DNA of 6,318 bases, taken from contig CANJKD010000156.1 of assembly GCA_947474415.1 (NCBI GenBank), forward strand, positions 1 through 6,318, given 5' to 3'. The notes below the pieces were generated by a model. That model ran no database searches. It was not told where the DNA came from and was given only the letters and a program-made list of their open reading frames with translations. The DNA comes from Burkholderiales bacterium. Its GTDB lineage: Bacteria > Pseudomonadota > Gammaproteobacteria > Burkholderiales > Burkholderiaceae_C. Both the position numbers and the translations under genes were made by a program. Numbering within the stretch: the first letter of the stretch is position 1; each line of letters starts with the position of its first letter. Positions 1 to 6,318 of the stretch are shown one piece after another.

Positions 1-300
1 GTCCACGCCGCTTTCGGCCAGCTGCGCGGGCGAGAGTTCGTCCGGCAAGGTGTCCCACAGCAACTGCTCATCGGGCGTGTAGGCCTTGACGCGCGGCATC
101 GTGCGCCAGTTGTCGATGGAGCCGGTCGGGCACGGCGAAATGCAGGCCATGCACAGGTTGCATTTGTCGGCATCGACGACGTAGTTGCGCGAGTCGTGCG
201 TGATCGCCTGCACCGGGCAGATCGCCTCGCAGGTGTTGCAGCGAATGCAGATCTCGGGGTCGATCAGGTGTTGCTTGATGACGGTTGCAGCCATGTCCAT
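1..300 (-). CDS. boxA: BoxA, reductase component of benzoyl-CoA 2,3-epoxidase (N-terminal 100 residues, cut by left edge)
   Basis: BoxA is the iron-sulfur flavoprotein that takes electrons from NADPH and passes them to the diiron epoxidase BoxB in the cytoplasm. The 100 codons present form the N-terminal bacterial-type ferredoxin domain with two complete 4Fe-4S motifs: C18-x2-C21-x2-C24-x3-C28-P and C47-x2-C50-x2-C53-x3-C57-P. They are followed by the SIDNWR stretch (61-66) that I associate with BoxA. The FAD/NADPH reductase domain, about 300 further residues in known BoxA proteins, lies beyond the edge. The start at 300 has a weak GAG about 9 nt upstream; a second ATG two codons in (294) is equally possible. 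It follows boxB on the same strand after 121 nt and is probably in the same operon. Generic dicluster ferredoxins share the cysteine spacing, so the name rests on context as well as sequence. Confidence 0.93.
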   Translation of the reverse strand, partial: MDMAATVIKQHLIDPEICIRCNTCEAICPVQAITHDSRNYVVDADKCNLCMACISPCPTGSIDNWRTMPRVKAYTPDEQLLWDTLPDELSPAQLAESGVD

Positions 301-356
301 TGTCAGAGTCTCGTGGATGACAGCGCAAGTGTCGCCGTCAAGCGAACGCTGCGGAA

Positions 357-369
357 CCGGCTCTGCCGG
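357..369. repeat. Short perfect hairpin in the boxB-boxA gap
   Basis: CCGGC-TCT-GCCGG is a perfect 5-bp stem with a 3-nt loop, lying in the 121-nt gap between boxB and boxA. It is short and G/C only, with no T-run on either strand, so it is not a typical terminator. In this G+C-rich DNA such a stem could occur by chance. Confidence 0.4.
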
Positions 370-382
370 GCCGCTGGCGTTT

Positions 383-418
383 CCCCCTTGAGTGGGAGCG
401 GCGAAGCCGCTCCGGGGG
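383..418. repeat. REP-like palindrome between boxB and boxA
   Basis: The core is a perfect 8-bp stem, GGAGCGGC (395-402) and GCCGCTCC (406-413), closed by a GAA loop. Outside it, CCCCC (383-387) can pair with GGGGG (414-418) across an unpaired stretch at 388-394. The element sits just after the boxB stop codon (424-422). Neither strand has a T-run after the stem, so a Rho-independent terminator is unlikely. It resembles the G/C-rich palindromes scattered between genes in Burkholderiales genomes, from memory rather than a search. In mRNA the stem could protect the boxC-boxB end from 3' decay or lower boxA expression relative to boxB; that is inference. Confidence 0.7.
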
Positions 419-421
419 TGG

Positions 422-1849
422 TCAACTAAACCGCACGTACTCGAAGTCCACGGGCTGGCGATTGATGCCCATCACCGGCGGCGCAATCCAGTTGGCGAAC
501 TTGCCCGGCTCGACCACGCGGCCCATCAGGCTGGCCACATAGGCGCGGTCTTCGCTGCTCGGCAGCCACGCGTCGACCTGGGCGCTCCATTGCGCATCGC
601 TGACCACGCGGCCATCCGGCGAGATCTTGACGCGCGACAACGAGCCGATGTTGCGGTGAAAAGCCTTGTGTGGCACGTCAAGGCGAACCGGTATGTTCGC
701 CTTCGCAAGCACCTTGTTCCAGCGCTCGACGCCGGCCACGGAATCCTTGATGTAGTCGTCGCGCAGCACTTCGTTCAGCGCGTTGAGCATCGGCACGTCT
801 TTCTCGACCAGGTGACCATCGCGCACCTCGAGCACCTTGTAGGTCTGGCCCTTCAGCACATGGTCGTCAACGCGCTTGCCTTCCTCGTAGCGGCCCTTCA
901 GGCCCGAGCTGTAGAAGATCGCGGCATTGCTCGACTCGTCGGCGCCGAACAGGTCGATCGTGACGCTGTAGTGGAAGTTGATGTAGCGCTGGACCGTCGG
1001 CAAGTCGATCACGCCGGCCGCACGCAGCTTGCCCACGTCGTCGGTCTTCAGCTCGTTCATGACCTGGGCAGTGCGCTGGATCACGCGCGAGATGCCGCTC
1101 TCGCCAACGAACATGTGGTGCGCTTCCTCGGTCAGCATGAACTTGGTGGTGCGGGCCAGCGGGTCGAAAGCGGATTCGGCCAGCGCACAGAGTTGGAACT
1201 TGCCATCGCGGTCGGTGAAATACGTGAACATGAAGAAGCTCAACCAGTCGGGCGTCGCTTCATTGAACGCGCCCAGGATGCGCGGGTTGTTCTCGTCGCC
1301 ACTGCGGCGCTCGAGCAGGCCCTCGGCCTCTTCGCGACCGTCGCGGCCGAAGTGCTTGTGCAGCAGGTAGACCATCGCCCACAGGTGGCGGCCTTCCTCG
1401 ACGTTGATCTGGAACAGGTTGCGCAGGTCGTACATGCTGGGCGCGGTCAGCCCCAGGTGGCGTTGCTGCTCGACCGACGCCGGCTCGGTGTCGCCCTGCG
1501 TGACGATGATGCGGCGCAGGTTCGCGCGGTGTTCGCCGGGCACATCGGTCCAGGCACGCTCGCCCTTGTGGTCGCCGAAATGGATCTCGCGATCGGCGCT
1601 GCCGGGGTTCAGGAAAATGCCCCAGCGGTAGTCACGCATCTTGACGTGGCCGAAACTCGCCCAACCCTGCGGGTCGACGCTGACGGCAGTGCGCAAATAG
1701 ACCTCAGAGTCGGTCGAGCCGACCGGGCCCACATCGTCCCACCAGTTGATGAAATTCGGCTGCCACTGCTCGAGCGCGCGCTGCAGCGTTCGGTCTTCGC
1801 TGAGGTTGACGTTGTTCGGGATCTTGTCGCTGTAATTGATCGTGCTCAT
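422..1849 (-). CDS. boxB: BoxB, diiron benzoyl-CoA 2,3-epoxidase (oxygenase component)
   Basis: BoxB uses O2 and electrons from BoxA to convert benzoyl-CoA to 2,3-epoxybenzoyl-CoA, the dearomatising step of the aerobic CoA-dependent benzoate route. The protein is complete at 475 residues, about the length I know for the Azoarcus evansii enzyme. The carboxylate/histidine set of its diiron centre appears in order with a constant offset of two from the A. evansii numbering as I recall it: E122, E152 and H155 (EEGRHLW, 151-157), D213, then E242 and H245 (EEAHHMF, 241-247). The start at 1849 is preceded by a good GGAGA (complement of 1855-1859) 5 nt upstream. It lies 62 nt after boxC and 121 nt before boxA, in the usual C-B-A order. 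There is no signal peptide or membrane segment and the frame is intact. Confidence 0.97.
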   Translation of the reverse strand: MSTINYSDKIPNNVNLSEDRTLQRALEQWQPNFINWWDDVGPVGSTDSEVYLRTAVSVDPQGWASFGHVKMRDYRWGIFLNPGSADREIHFGDHKGERAWTDVPGEHRANLRRIIVTQGDTEPASVEQQRHLGLTAPSMYDLRNLFQINVEEGRHLWAMVYLLHKHFGRDGREEAEGLLERRSGDENNPRILGAFNEATPDWLSFFMFTYFTDRDGKFQLCALAESAFDPLARTTKFMLTEEAHHMFVGESGISRVIQRTAQVMNELKTDDVGKLRAAGVIDLPTVQRYINFHYSVTIDLFGADESSNAAIFYSSGLKGRYEEGKRVDDHVLKGQTYKVLEVRDGHLVEKDVPMLNALNEVLRDDYIKDSVAGVERWNKVLAKANIPVRLDVPHKAFHRNIGSLSRVKISPDGRVVSDAQWSAQVDAWLPSSEDRAYVASLMGRVVEPGKFANWIAPPVMGINRQPVDFEYVRFS

Positions 1850-1870
1850 GTGGTTCTCCGGTGGATTGTC

Positions 1871-1911
1871 ACTATAAAATTGATAGCTGCTTACGCAATG
1901 AATACGGGGGC

Positions 1912-1915
<4 letters not shown>
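1871..1915. repeat. Probable interspersed intergenic repeat between boxC and boxB
   Basis: The 62-nt boxC-boxB gap is mostly A+T-richer DNA unlike the flanking genes. It contains ATAAAATTGATAGCTGC (1874-1890) followed by TTACGCAATG and then ACGGGGGCTTAG at 1904-1915. This pattern of an A/T-rich start, TAGCTGC, then GGGGGCT(A)G matches, from memory, a small repeat scattered between genes in Comamonadaceae and related Burkholderiales. Its right end appears to supply or overlap the boxC stop codon (TAA, 1914-1912). It has no strong internal palindrome and no coding capacity. The identification is by recollection, not by search. Confidence 0.5.
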
Positions 1916-3582
<1,667 letters not shown>

Positions 3583-3589
3583 CGGCGGG

Positions 3590-3594
3590 CTCCT
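3590..3594 (-). promoter_or_regulatory. boxC ribosome binding site
   Basis: On the minus strand AGGAG is followed by CCCGCCG and the ATG at 3582, a 7-nt spacing. It decides the boxC start against the longer in-frame reading from 3669, which has no comparable site and adds 29 residues unlike the BoxC N-terminus. Confidence 0.85.
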
Positions 3595-3664
3595 GAAAGA
3601 GAAATTCCGAAAGAAACGCACATTGAGCGACGCGCTGAAACATAGTTCATTTATTCGGATTCGA

Positions 3665-3700
3665 CACACGCATCATATTTCATGCACTTTAGTGCGTCAA
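3665..3700 (-). promoter_or_regulatory. Predicted sigma-70 promoter of boxC-boxB-boxA
   Basis: On the minus strand TTGACG (3700-3695) and TATGAT (3677-3672) are separated by exactly 17 nt, each one base from consensus (TTGACA, TATAAT). Transcription would begin near 3665, giving a leader of roughly 80 nt before boxC. The spacer is almost filled by the palindrome at 3682-3695, so a bound repressor would block RNA polymerase. This implies boxC-boxB-boxA can be transcribed separately from boxR, which ends only 20 nt upstream of the -35 box. Confidence 0.8.
3682..3695. promoter_or_regulatory. Candidate BoxR operator 1, inside the boxC promoter spacer
   Basis: The plus strand reads ATGCACTTTAGTGC, containing the inverted repeat GCACT-TT-AGTGC. 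It matches the site at 4674-4687 in 12 of 14 positions. It includes TGCA, the core I recall for operators of the related regulators BzdR and BoxR in Azoarcus. It lies between the -35 and -10 boxes, a classic repressor position. The link to BoxR is inferred from recurrence, placement and the neighbouring gene. Confidence 0.65.
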
Positions 3701-3719
3701 GCGGCTCGGCGGACTTCTT

Positions 3720-4694
3720 TCATTCAGGCAGTTGCAGTGCCTCGCGCACCCGATGGCGGAGCGCATCGAAGGTCGCATCCAGCGCCTGCGCACTGGTGTC
3801 GAGCGTGATGTCGGCCTTCGAATAGAACGCCGCCCGCCCGGCAAGAATGCGCTTCAGGTCCTCCATCGCTTCCTTGCTCGCCGCCATTGGCCGCAGGTCG
3901 CCCTGCGCCGTGACGCGATGCATGTGGTGTTCGGCATCGGCCTGCAACCAGACCGTGGTGCAATGCGCCAGCAGCAGGTTGAAGGTGGCGGGGTCGGACA
4001 CCAGCCCGCCCGGCATGGCGATCACCGCCTCGGGGTAGATCTGGATCACCTCTTCCAGCGCCCGGCGCTCATAACGGCGATAGGCATTCATGCCATACAG
4101 CGCCTGGATCTCGGAGATGCTGCAGCCGGCGAACTTCTCGATCTCGCGGCTGAGTTCGACGAATGGACATTCCAGGTCGTCGGCCAGCATGTGGCCGAGC
4201 GTCGACTTGCCGGCGCCGCGCAACCCGATCAGCGCCACACGCGGGTTGTGAGCCGGGTTCGCGCCTCCCGTGCCCAACAGTTCGCCGATGGCCACGCGGG
4301 CGCGCCGCAGCGCGGCTTCGTCACGGTGCTCCAGCAACTCGCGCAGCAGCAGCCATTCGGGCGACGAGGTCGTCACATCACCGACCAACTCTGCGAGCGA
4401 ACATTGCAGCGCGCCGGCCACCTGAAACAGCACGAGGTAAGACGCATTGCCGATGCCGTATTCGAGGTTCGCGAGGTGGCGCTCCGACACATCGGCCGCC
4501 AGCGCCACCGCCTTGCGCGTCATGCCGCGCCGCGCGCGCAGGTTGCGCACCCGTTCGCCGAGCGCCACCAGCGAAGGGTTCTTCTCGTCGGCGGCCGGCA
4601 ACGAAACCCGCACTGCATTCGCCGCCACCGGCGCGTCACTGGGCGGCAGCGTTTCAAGTGAAGACCCGGACGAATGCACTATATTGCTTGACAT
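3720..4694 (-). CDS. boxR: BoxR, benzoyl-CoA-responsive repressor (XRE-type HTH fused to shikimate-kinase-like domain)
   Basis: BoxR/BzdR regulators repress benzoate genes and are released by benzoyl-CoA bound in a domain related to shikimate kinase. This 324-residue protein has a Cro/CI-type helix-turn-helix at about 45-105 (RARRGMTRKAVALAADVSER, 53-72) and a kinase-like domain at about 150-320. That domain keeps a Walker A loop, GLRGAGKST (157-165), plus positions resembling shikimate kinase R58 (R206), the GGG loop (PGG, 228-230), R117 (R268) and R136 (R287). The DxD that binds shikimate is changed to E180-L-S182, as expected for a sensor rather than a kinase. The first 40 or so residues are low-complexity. 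The start at 4694 lacks a clear ribosome binding site, but the next Met (59) would cut into the HTH. The gene diverges from the cupin gene and precedes boxC by 137 nt. Confidence 0.94.
   Translation of the reverse strand: MSSNIVHSSGSSLETLPPSDAPVAANAVRVSLPAADEKNPSLVALGERVRNLRARRGMTRKAVALAADVSERHLANLEYGIGNASYLVLFQVAGALQCSLAELVGDVTTSSPEWLLLRELLEHRDEAALRRARVAIGELLGTGGANPAHNPRVALIGLRGAGKSTLGHMLADDLECPFVELSREIEKFAGCSISEIQALYGMNAYRRYERRALEEVIQIYPEAVIAMPGGLVSDPATFNLLLAHCTTVWLQADAEHHMHRVTAQGDLRPMAASKEAMEDLKRILAGRAAFYSKADITLDTSAQALDATFDALRHRVREALQLPE
4674..4687. promoter_or_regulatory. Candidate BoxR operator 2, at the boxR 5' end and divergent promoter
   Basis: The plus strand reads ATGCACTATATTGC, matching the boxC-promoter site in 12 of 14 positions including the ATGCACT half. 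It abuts the -35 box (4688) of the predicted plus-strand promoter and lies within codons 3-7 of boxR as started at 4694. Binding here could block or modulate the cupin-bclA promoter. Assignment to BoxR is inference. Confidence 0.55.
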
Positions 4695-4723
4695 GATTTA
4701 CGCTGGTTGCTATTGTTAGTCGC
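4688..4723 (+). promoter_or_regulatory. Predicted sigma-70 promoter of the cupin-bclA unit
   Basis: A perfect -35 TTGACA (4688-4693), a 17-nt spacer and -10 TATTGT (4711-4716) are present, with TG one base before the -10 (extended -10, TGC). The start would be near 4723, leaving a leader of about 60 nt before the ATG at 4785. The -35 overlaps the boxR start codon on the other strand. A later alternative, TTGTTA (4714-4719) with TCATAT (4737-4742), is weaker. Confidence 0.7.
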
Positions 4724-4756
4724 AAGCACAATACTTCATATCGCCGGCTCACGCAA
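4721..4756 (-). promoter_or_regulatory. Possible boxR promoter
   Basis: On the minus strand TTGCGT (4756-4751) and TATTGT (4733-4728) are spaced by 17 nt, with 3 of 6 and 4 of 6 consensus matches. Transcription would start near 4721, about 27 nt before the boxR ATG. This is the best pair I find upstream of boxR but it is weak, as might suit a regulator gene. Confidence 0.4.
4724..4737. promoter_or_regulatory. Degenerate third copy of the operator-like motif
   Basis: AAGCACAATACTTC matches the pattern ATGCACT(T/A)TA(G/T)TGC in 10 of 14 positions, with the GCAC half intact. It begins exactly 50 bp after the site at 4674, overlaps the possible boxR -10 and sits at the start of the predicted cupin transcript. 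It may be a low-affinity autoregulatory site or a chance match. Confidence 0.3.
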
Positions 4757-4784
4757 GTCTGCGAACACACCGGAGACTGTCCCC

Positions 4785-5249
4785 ATGTCACAAGCCGAAT
4801 TCCACCAACGCCTGGCCATGCTCACCGCGCAAGTCGCCGGGCGTCCGCTCGACGCCGCACTCGACACCTGGCTGAACGCCGAGCACGGCCCGGCCAGCGC
4901 CACCTACCTCGGGCTGAAACAGGCGTGCGTGACCGGTGCGGCCGAGGGCTGGCTGTGCAACCGCGAAAACGGCGGCATTCGCTTCGGCCGCATCTTCAAG
5001 CCCGCGCCCGGGCTGTATGGCTTTTCGGTCGACGTGGTCGACATGCATGACGTTGCCGGCCCGCACCACGCGCACCCGAATGGCGAGATCGACCTGATCA
5101 TGCCGATCGAGGGCGAAGCCACGTTCGACGGCCGGCCCGCCGGCTGGCTCGTCTGCCCGCCCGGCAGCGCGCACCGCCCCACCGTCGCCGGTGGCCGTGC
5201 GCTGGTGCTCTACCTGCTGCCCGAAGGCCGGATCGACTTCAGCCGCTGA
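4785..5249 (+). CDS. DUF4863/PnbB-like small cupin, function in box cluster unknown
   Basis: This encodes a 154-residue cytoplasmic protein with a single cupin core. Cupin motif 1 is seen as GPHHAHPNGE (92-101), giving H95, H97 and E101 as likely metal ligands with H94 nearby. Motif 2 is GWLVCPPGSAH (120-130), giving H130. I recognise it as the DUF4863 family, whose characterised relative PnbB is 4-hydroxylaminobenzoate lyase; I see no evidence for that substrate here. It lies divergently from boxR and 59 nt upstream of bclA, apparently co-transcribed, so a role linked to benzoate or its CoA intermediates is likely. The start at 4785 has GGAGA 8 nt upstream; an upstream TTG (4707) lies before the predicted transcription start. 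The family assignment is good, the function open. Confidence 0.8.
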   Translation: MSQAEFHQRLAMLTAQVAGRPLDAALDTWLNAEHGPASATYLGLKQACVTGAAEGWLCNRENGGIRFGRIFKPAPGLYGFSVDVVDMHDVAGPHHAHPNGEIDLIMPIEGEATFDGRPAGWLVCPPGSAHRPTVAGGRALVLYLLPEGRIDFSR

Positions 5250-5308
5250 CCTTGCGCGGCTTGCTGAACCCGAAGCGCCCACCTGCGCCTCACGAGGAAA
5301 TTCAACCC

Positions 5309-6318
5309 ATGACTAACCCCCATGTCGCCGCCCCGGCCGAGCGCTTCAATTTCGCGCAGCACCTCGTCGCGCGCAACACCGGCCGCGCCGCCAAGACCGC
5401 GTTCATCGACGACCACGGTCGCCTGAGTTACGGCGCCTTGTCGGACCGCATCCGTCGCATGGCCTCGGCCCTGCTGGCAGCCGGCATCCGGCGCGAAGAG
5501 CGCGTGCTGCTGCTGATGCACGACTGCAACGAGTGGCCGGTGGCCTTTCTCGGTGCGCTGTATGCCGGCATCGTGCCGGTCGCCGTCAACACCTTGCTCA
5601 CCGCCGACGACTACACCTACATGCTGGCCCACAGCCGGGCCCAGGCGGCGCTCGCGTCCGACGCGCTGCTGCCGATGCTGCTGGCCGCGCTGGCACAGGC
5701 ACCGCACGAGGTGAAGACGCTGGTCGTGGTGCGCCCCACGCAGGCATTGCCGGCTGGTGCCATGGCCTTCGACGCCTTTGTCGCCGCCAACGATCCGATG
5801 CCCGAACCCGCCAGCACCGGCCCCGACGACCCCGGCTTCTGGCTCTACTCCTCCGGCTCGACGGGCCGCCCCAAGGGCACGGTGCACACCCACGCCAACC
5901 CCTACTGGACCGCCGAGCTGTACGGCACGCCGGTGCTCGGCCTGACCGAGCGTGACATCTGTTTTTCCGCCGCCAAGCTATTCTTCGCCTACGGCCTGGG
6001 CAACGCGCTAACGTTCCCGATGAGCGTGGGCGCCACGGTGGTGTTGATGGCCGAACGACCGACCCCCGACGCCACCTTCAAGCGCTGGACCGGCGACACG
6101 CCGCATCAAGGCGCAGCGAACCGCCCGACCGTGTTCTTCGGCGCACCGACCGGCTTCGCCGGCATGCTCGCCGCACCGAGCTTGCCGGTGCGCCAGGCCG
6201 TCACGCTCAGGCTGTGCTCGTCGGCCGGCGAGGCCTTGCCGGCCGACATCGGCGAGCGCTTCAGCGCCCACTTCGGCGTCGAGATCATCGACGGCATCGG
6301 CTCTACCGAGATGCTCCA
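5309..6318 (+). CDS. bclA: Benzoate-CoA ligase (N-terminal 336 residues, cut by right edge)
   Basis: This adenylate-forming enzyme activates benzoate with ATP and CoA to benzoyl-CoA, the entry step of the pathway and the source of the BoxR effector. The 336 codons present cover much of the large ANL domain. Visible are the phosphate-binding motif YSSGSTGRPKG (180-190), KLFFAYGLGN (223-232), which is typical of benzoate-CoA ligases and contains A227 and Y228 that I recall as benzoate-pocket residues, SSAGEALPA (304-312), and the A5 motif DGIGSTEML (328-336). The last two bases, CA, would continue as His or Gln; His is expected in the family. The catalytic lysine and C-terminal domain, roughly 190 residues, lie outside. 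AGGA lies 10 nt before the ATG. It follows the cupin gene by 59 nt with no visible terminator. A related aryl-CoA ligase (for example for hydroxy- or aminobenzoate) is possible but less likely. Confidence 0.93.
   Translation, partial: MTNPHVAAPAERFNFAQHLVARNTGRAAKTAFIDDHGRLSYGALSDRIRRMASALLAAGIRREERVLLLMHDCNEWPVAFLGALYAGIVPVAVNTLLTADDYTYMLAHSRAQAALASDALLPMLLAALAQAPHEVKTLVVVRPTQALPAGAMAFDAFVAANDPMPEPASTGPDDPGFWLYSSGSTGRPKGTVHTHANPYWTAELYGTPVLGLTERDICFSAAKLFFAYGLGNALTFPMSVGATVVLMAERPTPDATFKRWTGDTPHQGAANRPTVFFGAPTGFAGMLAAPSLPVRQAVTLRLCSSAGEALPADIGERFSAHFGVEIIDGIGSTEML

Noticed and set aside
383..418. Rho-independent terminator after boxB
   Set aside because: The stem is strong but neither strand has a T-run after it, and boxA, an obligate partner of BoxB, follows on the same strand.
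3732..4661. Plus-strand open frame of 309 codons opposite boxR
   Set aside because: The boxR frame has HTH and Walker A motifs; the antisense product is Arg/His/Gln-rich with no family resemblance.
4707..4784. 26-residue N-terminal extension of the cupin from a TTG at 4707
   Set aside because: The codon lies in the predicted -10 region, upstream of the likely transcription start, and the ATG at 4785 has a GGAGA site.
5250..5308. Terminator or promoter between the cupin gene and bclA
   Set aside because: Only a weak GCGC pairing and the bclA ribosome site are visible in this 59-nt gap, so co-transcription is the simpler reading.
5210..5893. Minus-strand open frame of 227 codons opposite the cupin end and bclA start
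   Set aside because: It crosses the end of one recognised gene and the first part of another, has no ribosome site that I see, and its composition is that of a shadow.

Overview
The window is a slice of a benzoyl-CoA oxidation (box) gene cluster, the aerobic hybrid pathway in which benzoate is first activated to its CoA thioester, then epoxidised, and the ring is opened by hydrolysis. The DNA is G+C-rich with strong G/C preference at third codon positions. The Box proteins, the BoxR-type regulator and the benzoate-CoA ligase are all typical of betaproteobacteria. Two intergenic elements look like small repeats that I associate with Burkholderiales, especially Comamonadaceae and relatives. I infer that order; I cannot name a species.

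Layout. Minus strand, read right to left: boxR (4694-3720, benzoyl-CoA-responsive repressor), a promoter, boxC (3582-1912, epoxybenzoyl-CoA dihydrolase), boxB (1849-422, diiron benzoyl-CoA epoxidase) and the first 100 codons of boxA (300-1, reductase partner of BoxB, running off the left edge). Plus strand, diverging from boxR: a small cupin of the DUF4863/PnbB type (4785-5249), then the first 336 codons of a benzoate-CoA ligase, bclA (5309 to the right edge).

How it fits together. BclA makes benzoyl-CoA. BoxA passes electrons from NADPH to BoxB, which forms 2,3-epoxybenzoyl-CoA. BoxC opens the ring to 3,4-dehydroadipyl-CoA semialdehyde and formate. BoxR should sense benzoyl-CoA and release its operators. 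The aldehyde dehydrogenase (boxD) and transport genes expected in such clusters are not in this window.

The most informative non-coding signal is a 14-bp near-palindrome, ATGCACT(T/A)TA(G/T)TGC. It occurs inside the spacer of a near-consensus sigma-70 promoter for boxC and again beside the -35 box of a near-consensus promoter for the divergent cupin-bclA unit. A weaker copy overlaps the predicted boxR -10. It is a good candidate for the BoxR operator. Nothing in the window looks like a wholly new system; the least understood gene is the cupin.
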